A stretch of 64,000 nt of DNA from Acanthopleura granulata (taxonomy: Eukaryota > Mollusca > Polyplacophora > Chitonida > Chitonidae), in NCBI GenBank assembly GCA_016165875.1, contig JABBOT010000080.1, positions 37,739,281 to 37,803,280 on the forward strand. The letters are read 5' to 3'. This document shows, one piece after another, positions 1 to 11,257 of the stretch. A model generated the notes under the pieces. The model saw only the letters and a program-made list of their open reading frames with translations. It was not told where the DNA came from and did not search any database. Each line of letters opens with the position of its first letter. Within the stretch, counting starts at the first letter, position 1. The position numbers were made by a program, and so were the translations under genes.

Positions 1-280
1 AGGTGAACAACTCTTTCCTTATAAGTCAGCCTAGCACAGGCCGTTACAGTAAGGGACAGGTATGTAGTATATGTCTTAGGGGTGTGTTATGTAATAACTT
101 GATTTTAGAAAGACAACCTCACACTGACCTCTAACCAAACAGTACTTTCTTGGCTGTTCATTAGCACCGTCACATAAAGGTAAAAGTCTATTCTGAGAAG
201 CATCTTTTTAAACCTGAAAGTACACTGCTGGCATCAAGTTACAAACGGACAATGCTGTGAACCCGTTTTGAAATATAGTG

Positions 281-282
<2 letters not shown>

Positions 283-323
<41 letters not shown>

Positions 324-335
324 GGGGGGGGGGGT
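283..335. repeat. TA microsatellite followed by poly-G
   Basis: About 38 bases of alternating T and A run directly into a block of eleven or twelve G residues. This is a simple-sequence repeat with no coding meaning; it generates the Tyr-Ile runs seen in translated frames across it. Confidence 0.95.
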
Positions 336-1463
336 GCGCTAACCGGGTCAGTACCAGACCAAGAACCTCTGTATACGTTATAGCGAGCACTGCTAGCATT
401 CTCGAGGCGTCTGTGTTTTGTGTCATTGTACATAGACCGTGCATTCTAGAGAGATGTACCATGTTGCAGACATGTTTACGATCAAACCATCCAGAATTTC
501 TGTACGTTAGTCTATAAACATGAGCTACGAAGTTGTAAAAGGCGCAGTCTTATTTACGTCCACTTGGGGGTTTCTGAGATTATTGGACCTAGGCTTTCAC
601 ACCATTCGACATTCGTCAATTTGTTCTCCATTTTTATGTACGTACCAGTTTATAAACTTGCTTCGCCACTTTCTATTTTTGTCTGAGACGTTAATTAGGA
701 GCTTGTATCGCCCATTGTCTCTTTGTGTCATTACGTACTTTCATCCCAATTTTGCACTGGAAGTGACTTTGAAAGTTCGAGGAAATATACATCGCTAGCT
801 CGGCATCTATCGTCTACCTGTCGGCCATGGGAAGTGTATCTAAATGGGCCGTTGGATATAACCATCGTTGCCTTGCCTTATTCACTACCGGTCGTCACTG
901 GGAGGCCAGTGTCATCCTTCGATTCAAGTGTTCACATCAGCTGTGGAATTCATTTTCTGTGGACTGACACGCCTTTGGAAGCTTCATATTCCACCAGGAT
1001 TTGGATTGTAATCCTTAAGAAACTATACATTTTGAAATCATATGTATTGTTCTTTTATAATGTTGTAAATTGTACTGTTTGTTTATTTTGTTCAGTTTTA
1101 TGTATCGAACTTCGTCTTCGTGTGTGGAACGCCATTCGATGGCCCGTGCGAGGCTCCCAGTACAGTGAAACGCCCGAAGAGCCAAACCTACATATAGCGG
1201 GAAGCAGGATACAAGACTATGGATTTCATTGATCTAACGTAATAAAGACTGTTTCTTAACATTGGTGTCTTATATTTGAAATTGACAAGACCATCTAGTT
1301 TATAACATGCAAATAGTCCGAATACATTTAGTACCATTTATTCTTTTAAATCAAGCTCTGTGTATTTGAGTGTATTTGAAAGTAAAATGAAACCGAAGTG
1401 GGAGGCGACATATTTTTTAATCCCTTGAGCTGGAGCTGGTGTGAAGCAGGACCTCGAACCACT

Positions 1464-1700
1464 GTAACGTCAAAAACTGATTGTCGGGCAACGCCTACAT
1501 TTTTAATGTGTATAATTTTCTACTGAGACGTCGTTCTGTCTTGATGTTACGTCATTATGATAAGCTGAGGATGGAACTTTTGACGTCAACAAAACAGCGC
1601 CAGGGCCCTCCTGCCTGACCTTCCATGTCGTCATAAACAAAAATTCTCGTTCCAGCTCGATGTCACAGAGAATCATGACATCATAGTGATGTCAAGAGAA
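1464..1700 (+). promoter_or_regulatory. cluster of CRE/ATF-like sites upstream of DCST gene
   Basis: A perfect palindromic CRE (TGACGTCA) lies at 1581-1588 and a variant TTACGTCA at 1547-1554. Half-site variants occur nearby (AACGTCA near 1467, GTCGTCA near 1628, TGACATCA near 1678). The ATG of the DC-STAMP-type gene begins at 1821. CREM/CREB sites are common in post-meiotic testis promoters, and DCST proteins act in sperm in the animals studied, so a germ-line promoter is a reasonable inference. No TATA box or transcription start was identified. Confidence 0.4.
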
Positions 1701-1820
1701 CCATCGCTCGCTTGGGGCGTCGGTAAGAACAAGGTTCAAATGGTGACTTCAGCAACATGTCGGCAGAAAAAGGATAGCAGTAAAGTGGCTGGGGTGTGAA
1801 TGTATAACACATAACATATC

Positions 1821-4514
1821 ATGTCCCAGGTGAGAGCAGTGATCAAGGCTTACCGAGTCAACAGGCTCTTAGACCAACTGGCTTTCGCCAAGAAGAACGC
1901 CGTTCGGGCACACTACGGTCTTCCTCCCATTGTACCGTGGTATGAGAAATGCTACATAAAATGTATGGACCGAACCCGCACGGCTTTCATGGAGATCTGC
2001 TGCCCATGTGTGCTCTACTGGAGGAACAGGCGAAAACGCATGCGCACGTGTTGTGGCAGACTCGGGCTGAGTGGCACATACGAAAATGATGTCCTCAAGA
2101 CCTTCGTGGGATTTGGAGGAGGCATGCTCATCACACTCTTTGTTTATTTCCTAATGGTTTTTAAAATGGAATTTGCAGCTAGGACAGCCGCTGTCGTGTG
2201 TGTATTTCTGGGAAGTTTTCTGACAATTGGACTATCATTCTCTCTTAAAGTTCGCTGTTACATTCTCCTCATAGCCCCCCAGTTTTTCTCCAGCAGAGGT
2301 CGTACGTTTCTAATCCTGTACGCCTTTGTATTGGTCATGGCTAACCCCGTGAAAAACGTCACTCATAACGTCCTCGTCCTCTCCGAGACGGCTACATGTG
2401 GACAGGCCGTTGTTTATAACCAGACCAGGGAAATGGTGGAGGCCGCCTTGTCTCCCATGGTAGCTATTATCGACGGTGTACGGGCTGTACTTGAAGCTAT
2501 CCAGACGATGGCAGAAATGTTACGGATTATTTTCCTGACTTTAAAAAGAGCCGTTGACGACATCGCTGGGGCAATAAACGGGGCTCTGCAATGGTTAGCG
2601 AGTATTGTGGACATTTGCAACGATAAGATGCTGGCGCCATACAGGAAATGCAGGAGTGCGTTTGATGACGCCTACAACAGTTGTATGGAGCATTTGGCCG
2701 CTCTGTCCTTTGCAACATGTGACCTTGTAGGAACTGTCTCGAATATATGTGTGATTTTTCGCATCGCTGAGCTGTTGTGCATTTTGGTAAACTATTTAAA
2801 AGAGCTAATGAGCCGAAGATTGGGAGCTCCAATATCAAGAGCTATCTACAACGTGTACGAAATGTTTTATGTGAATATCACAGTGCATTATCATTACTCT
2901 CTGACATCAGAGCAAAGTCGTTCCTATGAGGAAGTGAAGGAATCCATTATGGAGGAGATAAAATCCAAGATACGGTCGTATGATGGCCTGATCGACTTTT
3001 TAAGCAACGCCTTGGGCTTAACTATCATCTTCGTCTTCGTCAAAGCCATTTACTATCGACAGAAGTATTTATCGGACGACAGTTACGACAACAGGTACAT
3101 TAACAAAGCACTTCACGCCATTGACAAGAAAAGGACAGAGAAGCAAAAAGAAACCATTTTCCCACTTTCAGCTAGTGAGAACCTGAAATACATCAAGCCA
3201 TGGACGCTGTTCCTAACACTAGCAGAGCGAAGAAAAATGTTACGTGGTGTTGTGATGTATGTCAGCAGTGCCGTCTATGCCTGCTTCTACCTCATGTGTG
3301 ACTTTGGGCTCTACTGGATGTTAGACATGATACGACGCCATTTTGAAGTCAAAGTTCACAAGCCTGTTCCGGCAGCAATCAAGATGCACGTGCAAGGAGA
3401 TGGGATAATAGCAGATATGTATCGAGCTTTGATAAGTTTATTCGATCCCTTGACCAGCCTGGACACCGACTTGGACACCACGAGTTGTTTGCCCCACCCC
3501 ACCGTCCCCAATTACCGCGTTTACCAAACTGTGGGTTGGATTTATGGCGTTTGCTTTTTTCTTACACTGTTCGAGGCGTACGGAATGCGGATGCGGCACA
3601 TTGTCATGGGTACGTATTTCCCCAAACGCGCCAAAGCTCGCGCAGCATGGCTGTATAACAACATCATTAAGCAGAGGGGCGGTTTCCTGAAGTTTACTCG
3701 CCGGCAACTGAGGCGGAAATATCGCCACGACACATCGGTAAAAAAGGGCAGCATCAGGGGAAAGCTCATAGCCATGTTTCCGTTCCTTACCAATCTTTTC
3801 CGGCATCTCGGGTATGATCGGAAAAGGTGTTTAAACTGCGGAGCTGAGGGAAATCCCCGAGATTTCGTCAACTTCTACCATTGCCCGTCGGGAGACTGCG
3901 ATGCTGTGTACTGTGCGGATTGTTACTCGGACATCAATAACATATGTACGGTGTGCATGAATCCAGTCGACTACGGGGACGTGTCGGATGAAAGCGAAGA
4001 GGTGGACTCCAGCGAGGACGAAGAGGAAAGGCAGCGTAAGATAAAACTGTCCAAAGAGCGCCGCGCCCAAATTGAAGCCGACAAACTTGCGAATACGCCA
4101 GAGATGCTACTTGGTCGATTCAAAGGCTTTGCTGCGGTCAGCCAGAGGCCGAAGAGTAGCACAGATAGTAGTGTGACCACGACCAGTTTCGAAAGCGACG
4201 ATGAAAGCTCCTCTTCACACCACGAAGAACTCATGTCGAAGTACCACGCATTTTTAGCCATGAGCAATAAACCATCCCAGTCAGATGAGAGTTCGTCCAC
4301 TGACGGCAGCAGCGGTAGCAGTCAAGTTTCAGGGAATTCCGGAGAGTACACAAAGCCAGATAAAGACAATGTGAAATCTAACAAAGGCAAATCATTGGAA
4401 CCCAAGCATGTATTCATACAAATTTCAAGTAGCGATTCCGAAACTAGTAGCAGCAGTGATAGTAGCTGTAGCGACAGTAGCAGTAGCGACAGTAGCAGTA
4501 GTGTTAGCGAGTAG
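1821..4514 (+). CDS. DC-STAMP domain-containing protein (DCST1/DCST2/sneaky-like), RING-type C-terminus
   Basis: This is one uninterrupted 897-codon exon. Hydrophobic segments lie at about residues 96-113, 122-141, 146-176, 395-409, 474-503 and 570-590. They flank a long extracellular/luminal region with Cys residues and N-glycosylation-type sites, the layout of the DC-STAMP-like family. Residues 670-712 hold four cysteine pairs (CLNC, CPSGDC, CADC, CTVC), a non-canonical RING-like finger as in DCST1 and DCST2. The last 180 residues are acidic and Ser-rich with DSSSSDS-type repeats, longer than in human DCST1 (about 700 residues). Family members (Drosophila sneaky, C. elegans SPE-42/SPE-49, vertebrate DCST1/2) are sperm membrane proteins needed for fertilisation; human DCST1 is also reported as an E3 ligase. 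The chosen ATG precedes basic and amphipathic N-terminal sequence. Lack of introns suggests intron loss or an old retrocopy. DCST1 versus DCST2 cannot be settled here. Confidence 0.9.
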   Translation: MSQVRAVIKAYRVNRLLDQLAFAKKNAVRAHYGLPPIVPWYEKCYIKCMDRTRTAFMEICCPCVLYWRNRRKRMRTCCGRLGLSGTYENDVLKTFVGFGGGMLITLFVYFLMVFKMEFAARTAAVVCVFLGSFLTIGLSFSLKVRCYILLIAPQFFSSRGRTFLILYAFVLVMANPVKNVTHNVLVLSETATCGQAVVYNQTREMVEAALSPMVAIIDGVRAVLEAIQTMAEMLRIIFLTLKRAVDDIAGAINGALQWLASIVDICNDKMLAPYRKCRSAFDDAYNSCMEHLAALSFATCDLVGTVSNICVIFRIAELLCILVNYLKELMSRRLGAPISRAIYNVYEMFYVNITVHYHYSLTSEQSRSYEEVKESIMEEIKSKIRSYDGLIDFLSNALGLTIIFVFVKAIYYRQKYLSDDSYDNRYINKALHAIDKKRTEKQKETIFPLSASENLKYIKPWTLFLTLAERRKMLRGVVMYVSSAVYACFYLMCDFGLYWMLDMIRRHFEVKVHKPVPAAIKMHVQGDGIIADMYRALISLFDPLTSLDTDLDTTSCLPHPTVPNYRVYQTVGWIYGVCFFLTLFEAYGMRMRHIVMGTYFPKRAKARAAWLYNNIIKQRGGFLKFTRRQLRRKYRHDTSVKKGSIRGKLIAMFPFLTNLFRHLGYDRKRCLNCGAEGNPRDFVNFYHCPSGDCDAVYCADCYSDINNICTVCMNPVDYGDVSDESEEVDSSEDEEERQRKIKLSKERRAQIEADKLANTPEMLLGRFKGFAAVSQRPKSSTDSSVTTTSFESDDESSSSHHEELMSKYHAFLAMSNKPSQSDESSSTDGSSGSSQVSGNSGEYTKPDKDNVKSNKGKSLEPKHVFIQISSSDSETSSSSDSSCSDSSSSDSSSSVSE

Positions 4515-4597
4515 ATTATTAGATATGCTTGCACGGAACACTGTGGAGAAGCGTCTCTATTGATGATCGTGGCTTAAGAAACACCGTATCAATTGCC

Positions 4598-4603
4598 AAT
4601 AAA
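4598..4603 (+). terminator. polyadenylation signal of the DCST-like gene
   Basis: AATAAA lies 84 bases after the TAG stop of the DCST-like ORF, on the same strand. The position fits a very short 3' UTR. No cleavage site can be seen directly. Confidence 0.55.
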
Positions 4604-5289
4604 AGGATTGCCAATTTACGGTGTATATGGCGCTCTCTCGAACAGTGCTACTGTCTTCAGGTGAACAAATACATGTATGCACCGTTTGAGGGCACGGGAA
4701 GGTGGATCCTTGGTATTTTGGGCATGAACTAGTTCTGTCCTCTTACTTTCTTCCAGCATATGCAAGCCACCATTTTGGATGATTTGATCGGTTGGAGAAC
4801 TAAATACTTGGTTATCTGGTGGTTATCTTTGCACCCACACTTATCAACAGGAATGTCTACAAATACCATGCAGTTGAATGTCCGGTAAATCATATATTGC
4901 AGAAATATCTTTGGTTCGGATGGAGATAGATATCGTGTGGCCCTGCCATATTTCCATGGTGATGTATTCTATTATATAGTGCTTTCAGAGTGGAACATAA
5001 GGAAGGTTTGTCAAGAGGTAACGCGGAACTCTTAAGGGTGAATAAAATCTTCACTCAATATGTCAAAGCCACGAGACTGCTGTACTTTTTCTCTCTCACT
5101 GCATGATATTTCTTAGCTCTGAAAGTGGTTGGCCGTGTTCCCAGAATTATTTTTACAAAAGCCATTCTTGTATTGTTCGGAGCATTTAGTAGCCTGGAAC
5201 TCTGGAGTTTCGGCTGCTCAGCCCTGTGCTAAATCTGACTCTATTCTACCCAGTTAACTGGTATTGTTTCAAACCGTAACGGTAACCTC

Positions 5290-5450
5290 AATGACACAAT
5301 TAACCGGTGCATCGACTATGGGACAGCATACGAATTTCATCAGCCACCATTTCGAATCACGTAATTGTGTTTCCAGGCTGGACTCTTCACAATTTAGAAA
5401 CATAGTCTGTTTTGACAATAGTCACCATTTGCTTCTGTTCATTATTTTTA
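5290..5450 (+). repeat. old interspersed repeat, copy 1 (partner at 61770-61935)
   Basis: Shared short blocks in the same order include GACAGCATACRAA, a degenerate CACCRTTTMGAATCACGT block and TTGCTTCTGTTCATTATT. Spacing is similar in both copies. The element family is not identified. Confidence 0.45.
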
Positions 5451-5908
5451 AAAAAATGAAGACAAATTTAAATTATAATTCCCCAATACGTTATCACCTT
5501 TTTATTTTGCACGTTCCATGAGGCTTTTTCTGGACAATGCTTGCCGAGAGCAGTGGACTGTAAACGGATTTTTGGATGCGTCAGTTACATTCATATTAAT
5601 TGTAAATTTATATGTTCTTTATTACTCAGGAACAACTAGGTAATGAGAAGTCAAGTTACTTCAGGGTTATACATTTACCATGTTGAGGACAGCACAAAAG
5701 AGGAAGAGTAGAGATCTGTATTTTTGAAAGCTATGTATTTACTTCTGTGAATCTCAGAACCAGACCGTGCAAGCTTGCTACATCTGTATCCGGTATTCCC
5801 GCCAAAGCTTTGTGAAGACTTTCGAGTCCGACCGACCATTTTAGGCTGTTGGTCGGTAATCTGACAATCGGTAATCGGTAAAATATCATCAGCACATATC
5901 TTGTGCCA

Positions 5909-5968
5909 CTGTCACAGTGATAAAACCACAAGCGAGATGACCGTGTGCCAGTAAGGTTGAACTGTACA
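5909..5968 (+). repeat. interspersed repeat, copy 1 (partner at 11199-11257)
   Basis: About 60 bases including GTGATAAAACCACAAGCG and GTAAGGTTGAACTGTA recur at 11199-11257 in the same orientation with few differences. Both copies lie in gene-free DNA, so this is a dispersed repeat of unknown type. Confidence 0.65.
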
Positions 5969-7549
5969 GGAGGGGCTCTGGCCAAGTATGAGCCCAAGTG
6001 CTGTTAACAGGACTATCCACAAGGGGCTCTCGAATCAAATGAGCACGGCAGGTGGTGTGAGTGGTCGTATTCGGGCTGGCGGAGCCATACATATTGTCAC
6101 GCCCGACCCCTGGGATAATCGTTTTCTCAGGAAATTCTCTAATAGATTTCCAAACATAAGATCACAGAGGAAGAACTGACATTAGAGTATAATAGGTACT
6201 CTAATAAGCTGTAGGGTTCCCGGGTGCTATAATCAAATGAGATAGTGTTAATCTAAAGAAATGAACAGACTCATAGAATTATGAATACAGTTATGGGTGA
6301 ACATATTATTTACCAAAATTTAACAAGCAAAAGTATACGCGAGTCAGATGAGTGAATCATCAAAAAGTTAAGTAATCGAGAAGAGCATCTATCATCTTCC
6401 AGCCTCTGGGTAGGTCAATATGGGCGGGTAACTGCTACTATCTCTCAGCTCCTCTTATAGTGAAGAGGAGGTAAGGCAAAGTAAACCAGATACTGAAACC
6501 TATATTACCAAAATTGGTGGTATGTCCAATCCTGGTTTGATATTGTGCATCTCCAAATATAGTCGCTGACCACGTTGATATAAAGTAGGTCGGTATAGTA
6601 GAACGAGCTTGAGGGCATCAATTATCTAAACAGAAACATATCATACCGAAATTGGTGTAATGTTCAGTCCATGTTAGACAATTAATACACCCCCATAATA
6701 TCATCTCGTCCTCAGTAATATGCGATCTCGATAACAGGAAGTCTAGATGACAACTAGAGAAGTTTGTCAACAGCCAGATCCGCTCTCAGACGACGGTCTA
6801 TAAATAGCTACACTCAAAGGGAGTCCCCAACGAATGGTCCATCAACTTCTCCAATCGGATTCGGTTGGGGTGATAGTAGCACTGGGTAAACTCCACAGGT
6901 ATTTCACGTACTGCTCCCGAAACAATTAACCATATAAAGGATCTCAAGACTGATATGTAGTTGGTTCCCAACTCCCATCCCGCATATCTTCAAAGTCTAA
7001 ATATCATAAAGCTAGTGTAATCACTGCCGATTTGGTCGACAGTGAATTGAACAATTTGCACCGGATCTGGTGACGTATGCTCTACAAAACATGAATATTA
7101 TAATTAGCCATGTCCTTAGTGTACCGATATTTCCACATCAGTAACAAACCCAGCGCTGTAATTTAACTTACAGTAGGACGGTCACTGTCCGCACTAAGCT
7201 GCCTCTGAGCCATATGGCAGTGGTCGTAAAGATGAGCCTTCTAATTTTGCTATGTTTCCGATGTACGTGACCAGGGACTAGCCAAGATGGCCGTACAAAT
7301 TTCAGCCCGAGTTCTCCGTTTATGTAAAAGGAAAGAAACAAGACTGAATAAAGCCTTCATAGACGTATTTCATGCCAAGTTGACATTCACTCATAACACT
7401 TGTTACTCGAACAAAATCCCATCGAATACACACCAGCCATTGTACAATAAGTATTGATGTATGTTCTCCAAGCAAACAACAGTACAACAATAACAACATG
7501 ACTATGAATGGAACTAGAACTCTGCTGATACGTCATGCCAACAACTTTA

Positions 7550-7862
7550 ATAACTTCGGGAGCAGGTAGAAGTGACAACAGATAGCTCTGTCGTCACAAT
7601 ATAGTTGGTACCGTAACTAAGTATGACCACACGCTTGGCTGGACTCACATCAATGTGAGTGCGCTCCATGAATGGGGTTCCCGCGAGCAACTCCACGTAC
7701 AAGTTTTCAACCAACATGGGTGAAGTCAACTTCGTCGACGACACTGAGCGGGTATGGTTCATCCAATTTTTAAACTCGGCGTTGTGCCTGTTCAACATCT
7801 TCACCGTCATGTTTGTAGCCACGCAGAACACACGAGATCCCCCCCCCCCCACCGAGGAGTAA
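7550..7862 (-). pseudogene. retropepsin-like fragment of a gypsy-type retroelement
   Basis: An open minus-strand frame includes the string ENLYVELLAGTPFMERTHID followed by PAKRVVILSYG. This resembles the distal half of the aspartic protease domain in invertebrate Ty3/gypsy-like polyproteins, where a hydrophobic strand, a G-x-PFM turn and an I-x-V-x-P stretch recur. The catalytic Asp-Thr/Ser-Gly segment is not visible and no gag or RT is attached, so this is a fragment at most. The C run on the plus strand near 7840 encodes the Gly run in this frame. The call rests on pattern memory only and could be wrong. Confidence 0.35.
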
Positions 7863-8412
7863 AAGTTGGGCGAAATTAAGGTAATTAAGAAATTAAGTGG
7901 CAAGGTGCACTGTAGGTTATGACTCCAATGTTCAAAGGAATTCACTGTTTCCTGCTTGGATAAACACCATGTTAGATAGGGCTATAGATACTCACGTTAC
8001 ACTTCATTTGCTGACATCTGCTTTACCGAGGCTTTTTGTAGGCTTGAGTAGTTATAGACACGTATATGTGACATACACATGTAATACCAGAGAGGGAAAG
8101 CAGTTTATGAGGAACCGTGTAACTCGTTTGCCTCTAGGTGTTGCCACAGCCGATAGGGCTCCAGCGAACGTGTTGTTCTGGTCGTTGGTTTTAAGACGAG
8201 CTTAAGGAGAGAGGAGTGAAAACAAGTGGACGAAAGGCAAACTGCGTAGAAAGGTAGGAATGAAACCTTCCACATTTCATGCTCAAGTCAAGAATTCTGA
8301 TGGCGCAAGATAGAGCAAAAGTTAATACTTATGTATAGGCTACCGGTGCTCATAATCATTTTTTAGAATAAATGGTGCCAAGCTTTGTGACGTAAACCTT
8401 AAGTATTTGGGT

Positions 8413-8560
8413 AAATGTCTTATTGCTTATCTAGGTTTTAAGTGTTGTGCACTTGTGGAGGACAATGTTTATTTTCAATTGGCCAGAAATGTTTTATTGC
8501 TTATTTAGGTTTCAAGTGTTGTGCACTTGTGGAGGACAATGTTTATTTTCAATTGGCCAG
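8413..8560 (+). repeat. tandem duplication, two 74-bp units
   Basis: Units 8413-8486 and 8487-8560 are adjacent and differ at only a few positions. Each ends in TCAATTGGCCAG. This is a recent local duplication with no coding content. Confidence 0.95.
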
Positions 8561-9413
8561 AACAAGATGTCTCTTTTTATCTATATAATCTTCATATTTA
8601 TTCATAGACTTGAGGCATATGACCGCAATAAGAACTTTGGATCGTATCCTGAGATAGAAGATTCTACAGCTGCAACACTGTTCAACATCAGTTTGCCACC
8701 ATGGGCAAATATAAGGATGTGAATACAGGGGCAAAGGTAAACAAAGCAAGGTAATACTCCAAATGTTTAAATATTATTTGAAGAAAACAAATTCTTCACT
8801 ATATATTTGATTCAAATTTGTGTTAAATGGATTATCTCTACCAGCAATGTTACCGTATTATTGACATGGGATGGTAGTCAATAGGTTGTGCTTGGAGCCC
8901 TGAAACCCTCCCCATATTATTTCTTTATTGTATAATGGTTGTTAGCCAGTGAGTGTGTGTCGGGGTGGGGAGGTCGGGAATGTTTTTGGTACTGTTACAC
9001 ACACTTTGTATACACTGGGGATATATCTTCTAACAAATAAACCTCTTTCTTTGATGTTAGACATCGTGATGTGTTTTATTTTTGAATCTGTTACCAAGTC
9101 TGTACCCTGACCGGTATGATGTACATTTTATTTACATAGGTGAATAGCATGAAAAATTGATGTTATGTGTTTGTCGGCGCACAGTAATTACTAATTATGT
9201 TATTTCTGGGCAATATCTGGCAGACAAGCTTTTCAACTTAATATGTAACCCAGGATAAATAAAATTATTATTTTCATAATAAAATAAAAAATAAAAAAAA
9301 ATTAACAAAAAAATAAAATAAAAATATTATTATTAATGAATATATTCATATGTATGTAGATAGGCCCCTATATCGAGATTCCATCACTGTCTGAAGCTGC
9401 AGTAAGTCAGTAC
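8561..9413. other. AT-rich spacer with a possible upstream exon of the SWIM relic
   Basis: An open stretch at about 8570-8722 reads RLEAYDRNKNFGSYPEIED and could belong to the same protein family as the SWIM fragment downstream, but no splice logic joins them convincingly. 9255-9340 is almost pure A and T. I see nothing else. Confidence 0.3.
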
Positions 9414-9786
9414 TTAGCGCCAATTGGGAGAAAAATGGGCTATAGAAGTCACGGTTCTTGCGGTATGCCCAGTGGTGTAAGGGTGATAACTTACATCCGA
9501 GGATACAACTGTGGAGAAATGCGAAAAAGTCTGACCTACGATGTGGACTTGTTTCTTGACACTCATGGTAATACACGCCAAACACAGTGTGAATGTGCAG
9601 CTGGACTGGGACCAAATGCACACTGCAAACATGTCATTTGCCTTCTGTTTTGCTATGTGCAGCTTTTTTATTTCTGGAAGCCTGAATGCAGAGTTGACTT
9701 CCACTGAGACATTACAAACATTTCCCAAAGACAAGAGATTTGTTGGACCACCCATAAAGATGGGAAAACTAGCTATTGGTAGATGA
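9414..9786 (+). pseudogene. SWIM zinc-finger protein fragment with frameshift
   Basis: The frame read from 9435 contains CECAAGLGPNAHCKH, a good C-x-C-x9-C-x-H SWIM motif, preceded by YNCGEMRKSLTYDVDLFLD. This resembles uncharacterised, high-copy SWIM proteins of molluscs and cnidarians, some associated with YqaJ-like nuclease or transposon ORFs. After about 9650 the sequence continues in a different frame (AELTSTETLQTFPKD, then VGPPIKMGKL), which fits the region normally following the motif. A frameshift therefore breaks the ORF. No ATG or full domain set is present. The native function is unknown; zinc-dependent DNA or protein binding is the general role of SWIM domains. Confidence 0.55.
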
Positions 9787-11198
9787 AGAAAATGTTGCCT
9801 TTTGTGCCGATGGACACTTGGGCTTTTGGATTGGTATTTCCATTCCATCTAAAACAACACGGAATGATTGGAATATATTCTTAAAATCAGAAGGCATGAA
9901 ACAGTTAACAAGAACTCTGGTCTCTCCAAAGATTAAGATCTTGCCACTGACGATACATGAAATTTATCCATGTAATAACTATATTAGCAACAGAAAATTC
10001 AGATATATTGAACATAAGAGATAAATCGTAATTACTGACGCATTTTGACAAGATTTATAAAAAAAAATTGATTAGGACACCTGTTGACAGCAACGCCAGC
10101 GGTAATTCAAATCATATGCTCTGGGTCTTAATGTTGACAAAACAAACATAAACTTCGCATAGTTTTATAGCCCTGTTAAATGATGAACTCCTTTATCGTC
10201 ATTCATGAAACGGTCAATGGACTTGGTGGCATATCCTGGTGGTGTCTGAGTGCTTGATGATACAGTTGCTGTAATCCCAGCGTCTTAAAGCTGAACTTCC
10301 TCTGTGGATACATCCTTTGTTTCAATTTCAGTCTCATTCCCAACCTCAGGAATGTCCTGCTCAAACCTCGATATACATTTCTATACCTTTTTTTCTTCTC
10401 TATGTAGTGGAAATTGCTGGTTTCTTTGTCCAGTTAAAAACACTGGGAATAATTCCTCTTTTAAGTTGCCTTCTTTTAGGCATCATACCTATAAACATGA
10501 AACAAAAGCAAACTTAGTATTTTTTATAATACATGTAAAACAAATTAAAACAATACTTATGTTTCAACTAGACTTCATACAAGGACATTTCCCCACCTAA
10601 AGTTAGGCTGTCAGGCAAAGAAAACACAAGCTTCGTAAGAAAGGCTTGAAACTATCGACATATCCGTGTAGAAATAATACTGAGCATAACAGTTACTGAC
10701 AGCTTTGTCGAAATGTTGTTGTTGTCAACTATTACTATCAGGCCACCGAGACCACTGCTGCCCTGCTACTAGTTATACGACAGCTACAAGAATTTGAATA
10801 TGAACGGCATTTATCCCTTAAAGGCATAAACATGTAGAATAACGATGATTCTCGCGAAATCAAATAAAGTAGAAATAAGTCGAGGCCTTCATATCGTGTC
10901 TCTATAACGTAATCATCCGCTGTGAAATGGCGAGTGCAAACGACAAAACTTTGGTTGGGCTCCCAACAATCACGTTTTGTCGTTATTATTCAGTTTTTGG
11001 AAAGTTTAGGATCAGAAGGCCACCGATGCCCGCTCCTGTTAGAACATTCGTGTACACAGCAAAGCGTATCACGAGGCATTACGAGTGTATAAGATAGGTA
11101 AGGTAAAGATGCCAAAAATGCCCCAGTATGGCTTCAATGTGGAATATCCGGGTTCCCAAGCAAAGCAAGCAGCCCCATCGGGCATGGCTCCACCGATA

Positions 11199-11257
11199 TT
11201 ACAGTGATAAAACCACAAGCGAAATGACCGTGTATCGGTAAGGTTGAACTGTATCTT
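11199..11257 (+). repeat. interspersed repeat, copy 2 (partner at 5909-5968)
   Basis: It is nearly identical to 5909-5968, including ATAAAACCACAAGCGAAATG and GGTAAGGTTGAACTGTAT. The flanks are dissimilar, which argues for a dispersed element rather than segmental duplication. Confidence 0.65.

Larger units (their letters stand above)
1..1820. other. upstream intergenic region with microsatellite and possible LTR end
   Basis: I recognise no conserved gene here. The open frames at 278-517, 520-798 and 723-1232 show no domain, no cysteine pattern and no family resemblance, so I do not annotate them. A TA dinucleotide run followed by a G run lies at about 283-335. The string TTAACATTGGTGT at 1255-1267 matches the end of the probable LTR near 13090, and AATAAA sits just before it, so an old LTR end is possible. 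The last 350 bases carry several ATF/CREB-type sites that may belong to the downstream DCST gene. Confidence 0.5.
4604..7546. other. intergenic region, no gene recognised
   Basis: Only short frames without recognisable domains occur. Two diffuse repeats are visible. The segment 5290-5450 resembles 61770-61935 near the other end of the window. The segment 5909-5968 is nearly identical in sequence and orientation to 11199-11257. The rest looks like unconstrained DNA. Confidence 0.5.

Noticed and set aside
723..1232. 169-codon open frame upstream of the DCST-like gene
   Set aside because: No domain, no composition bias typical of protein, and a possible LTR end overlaps its 3' side; it looks like a chance frame.
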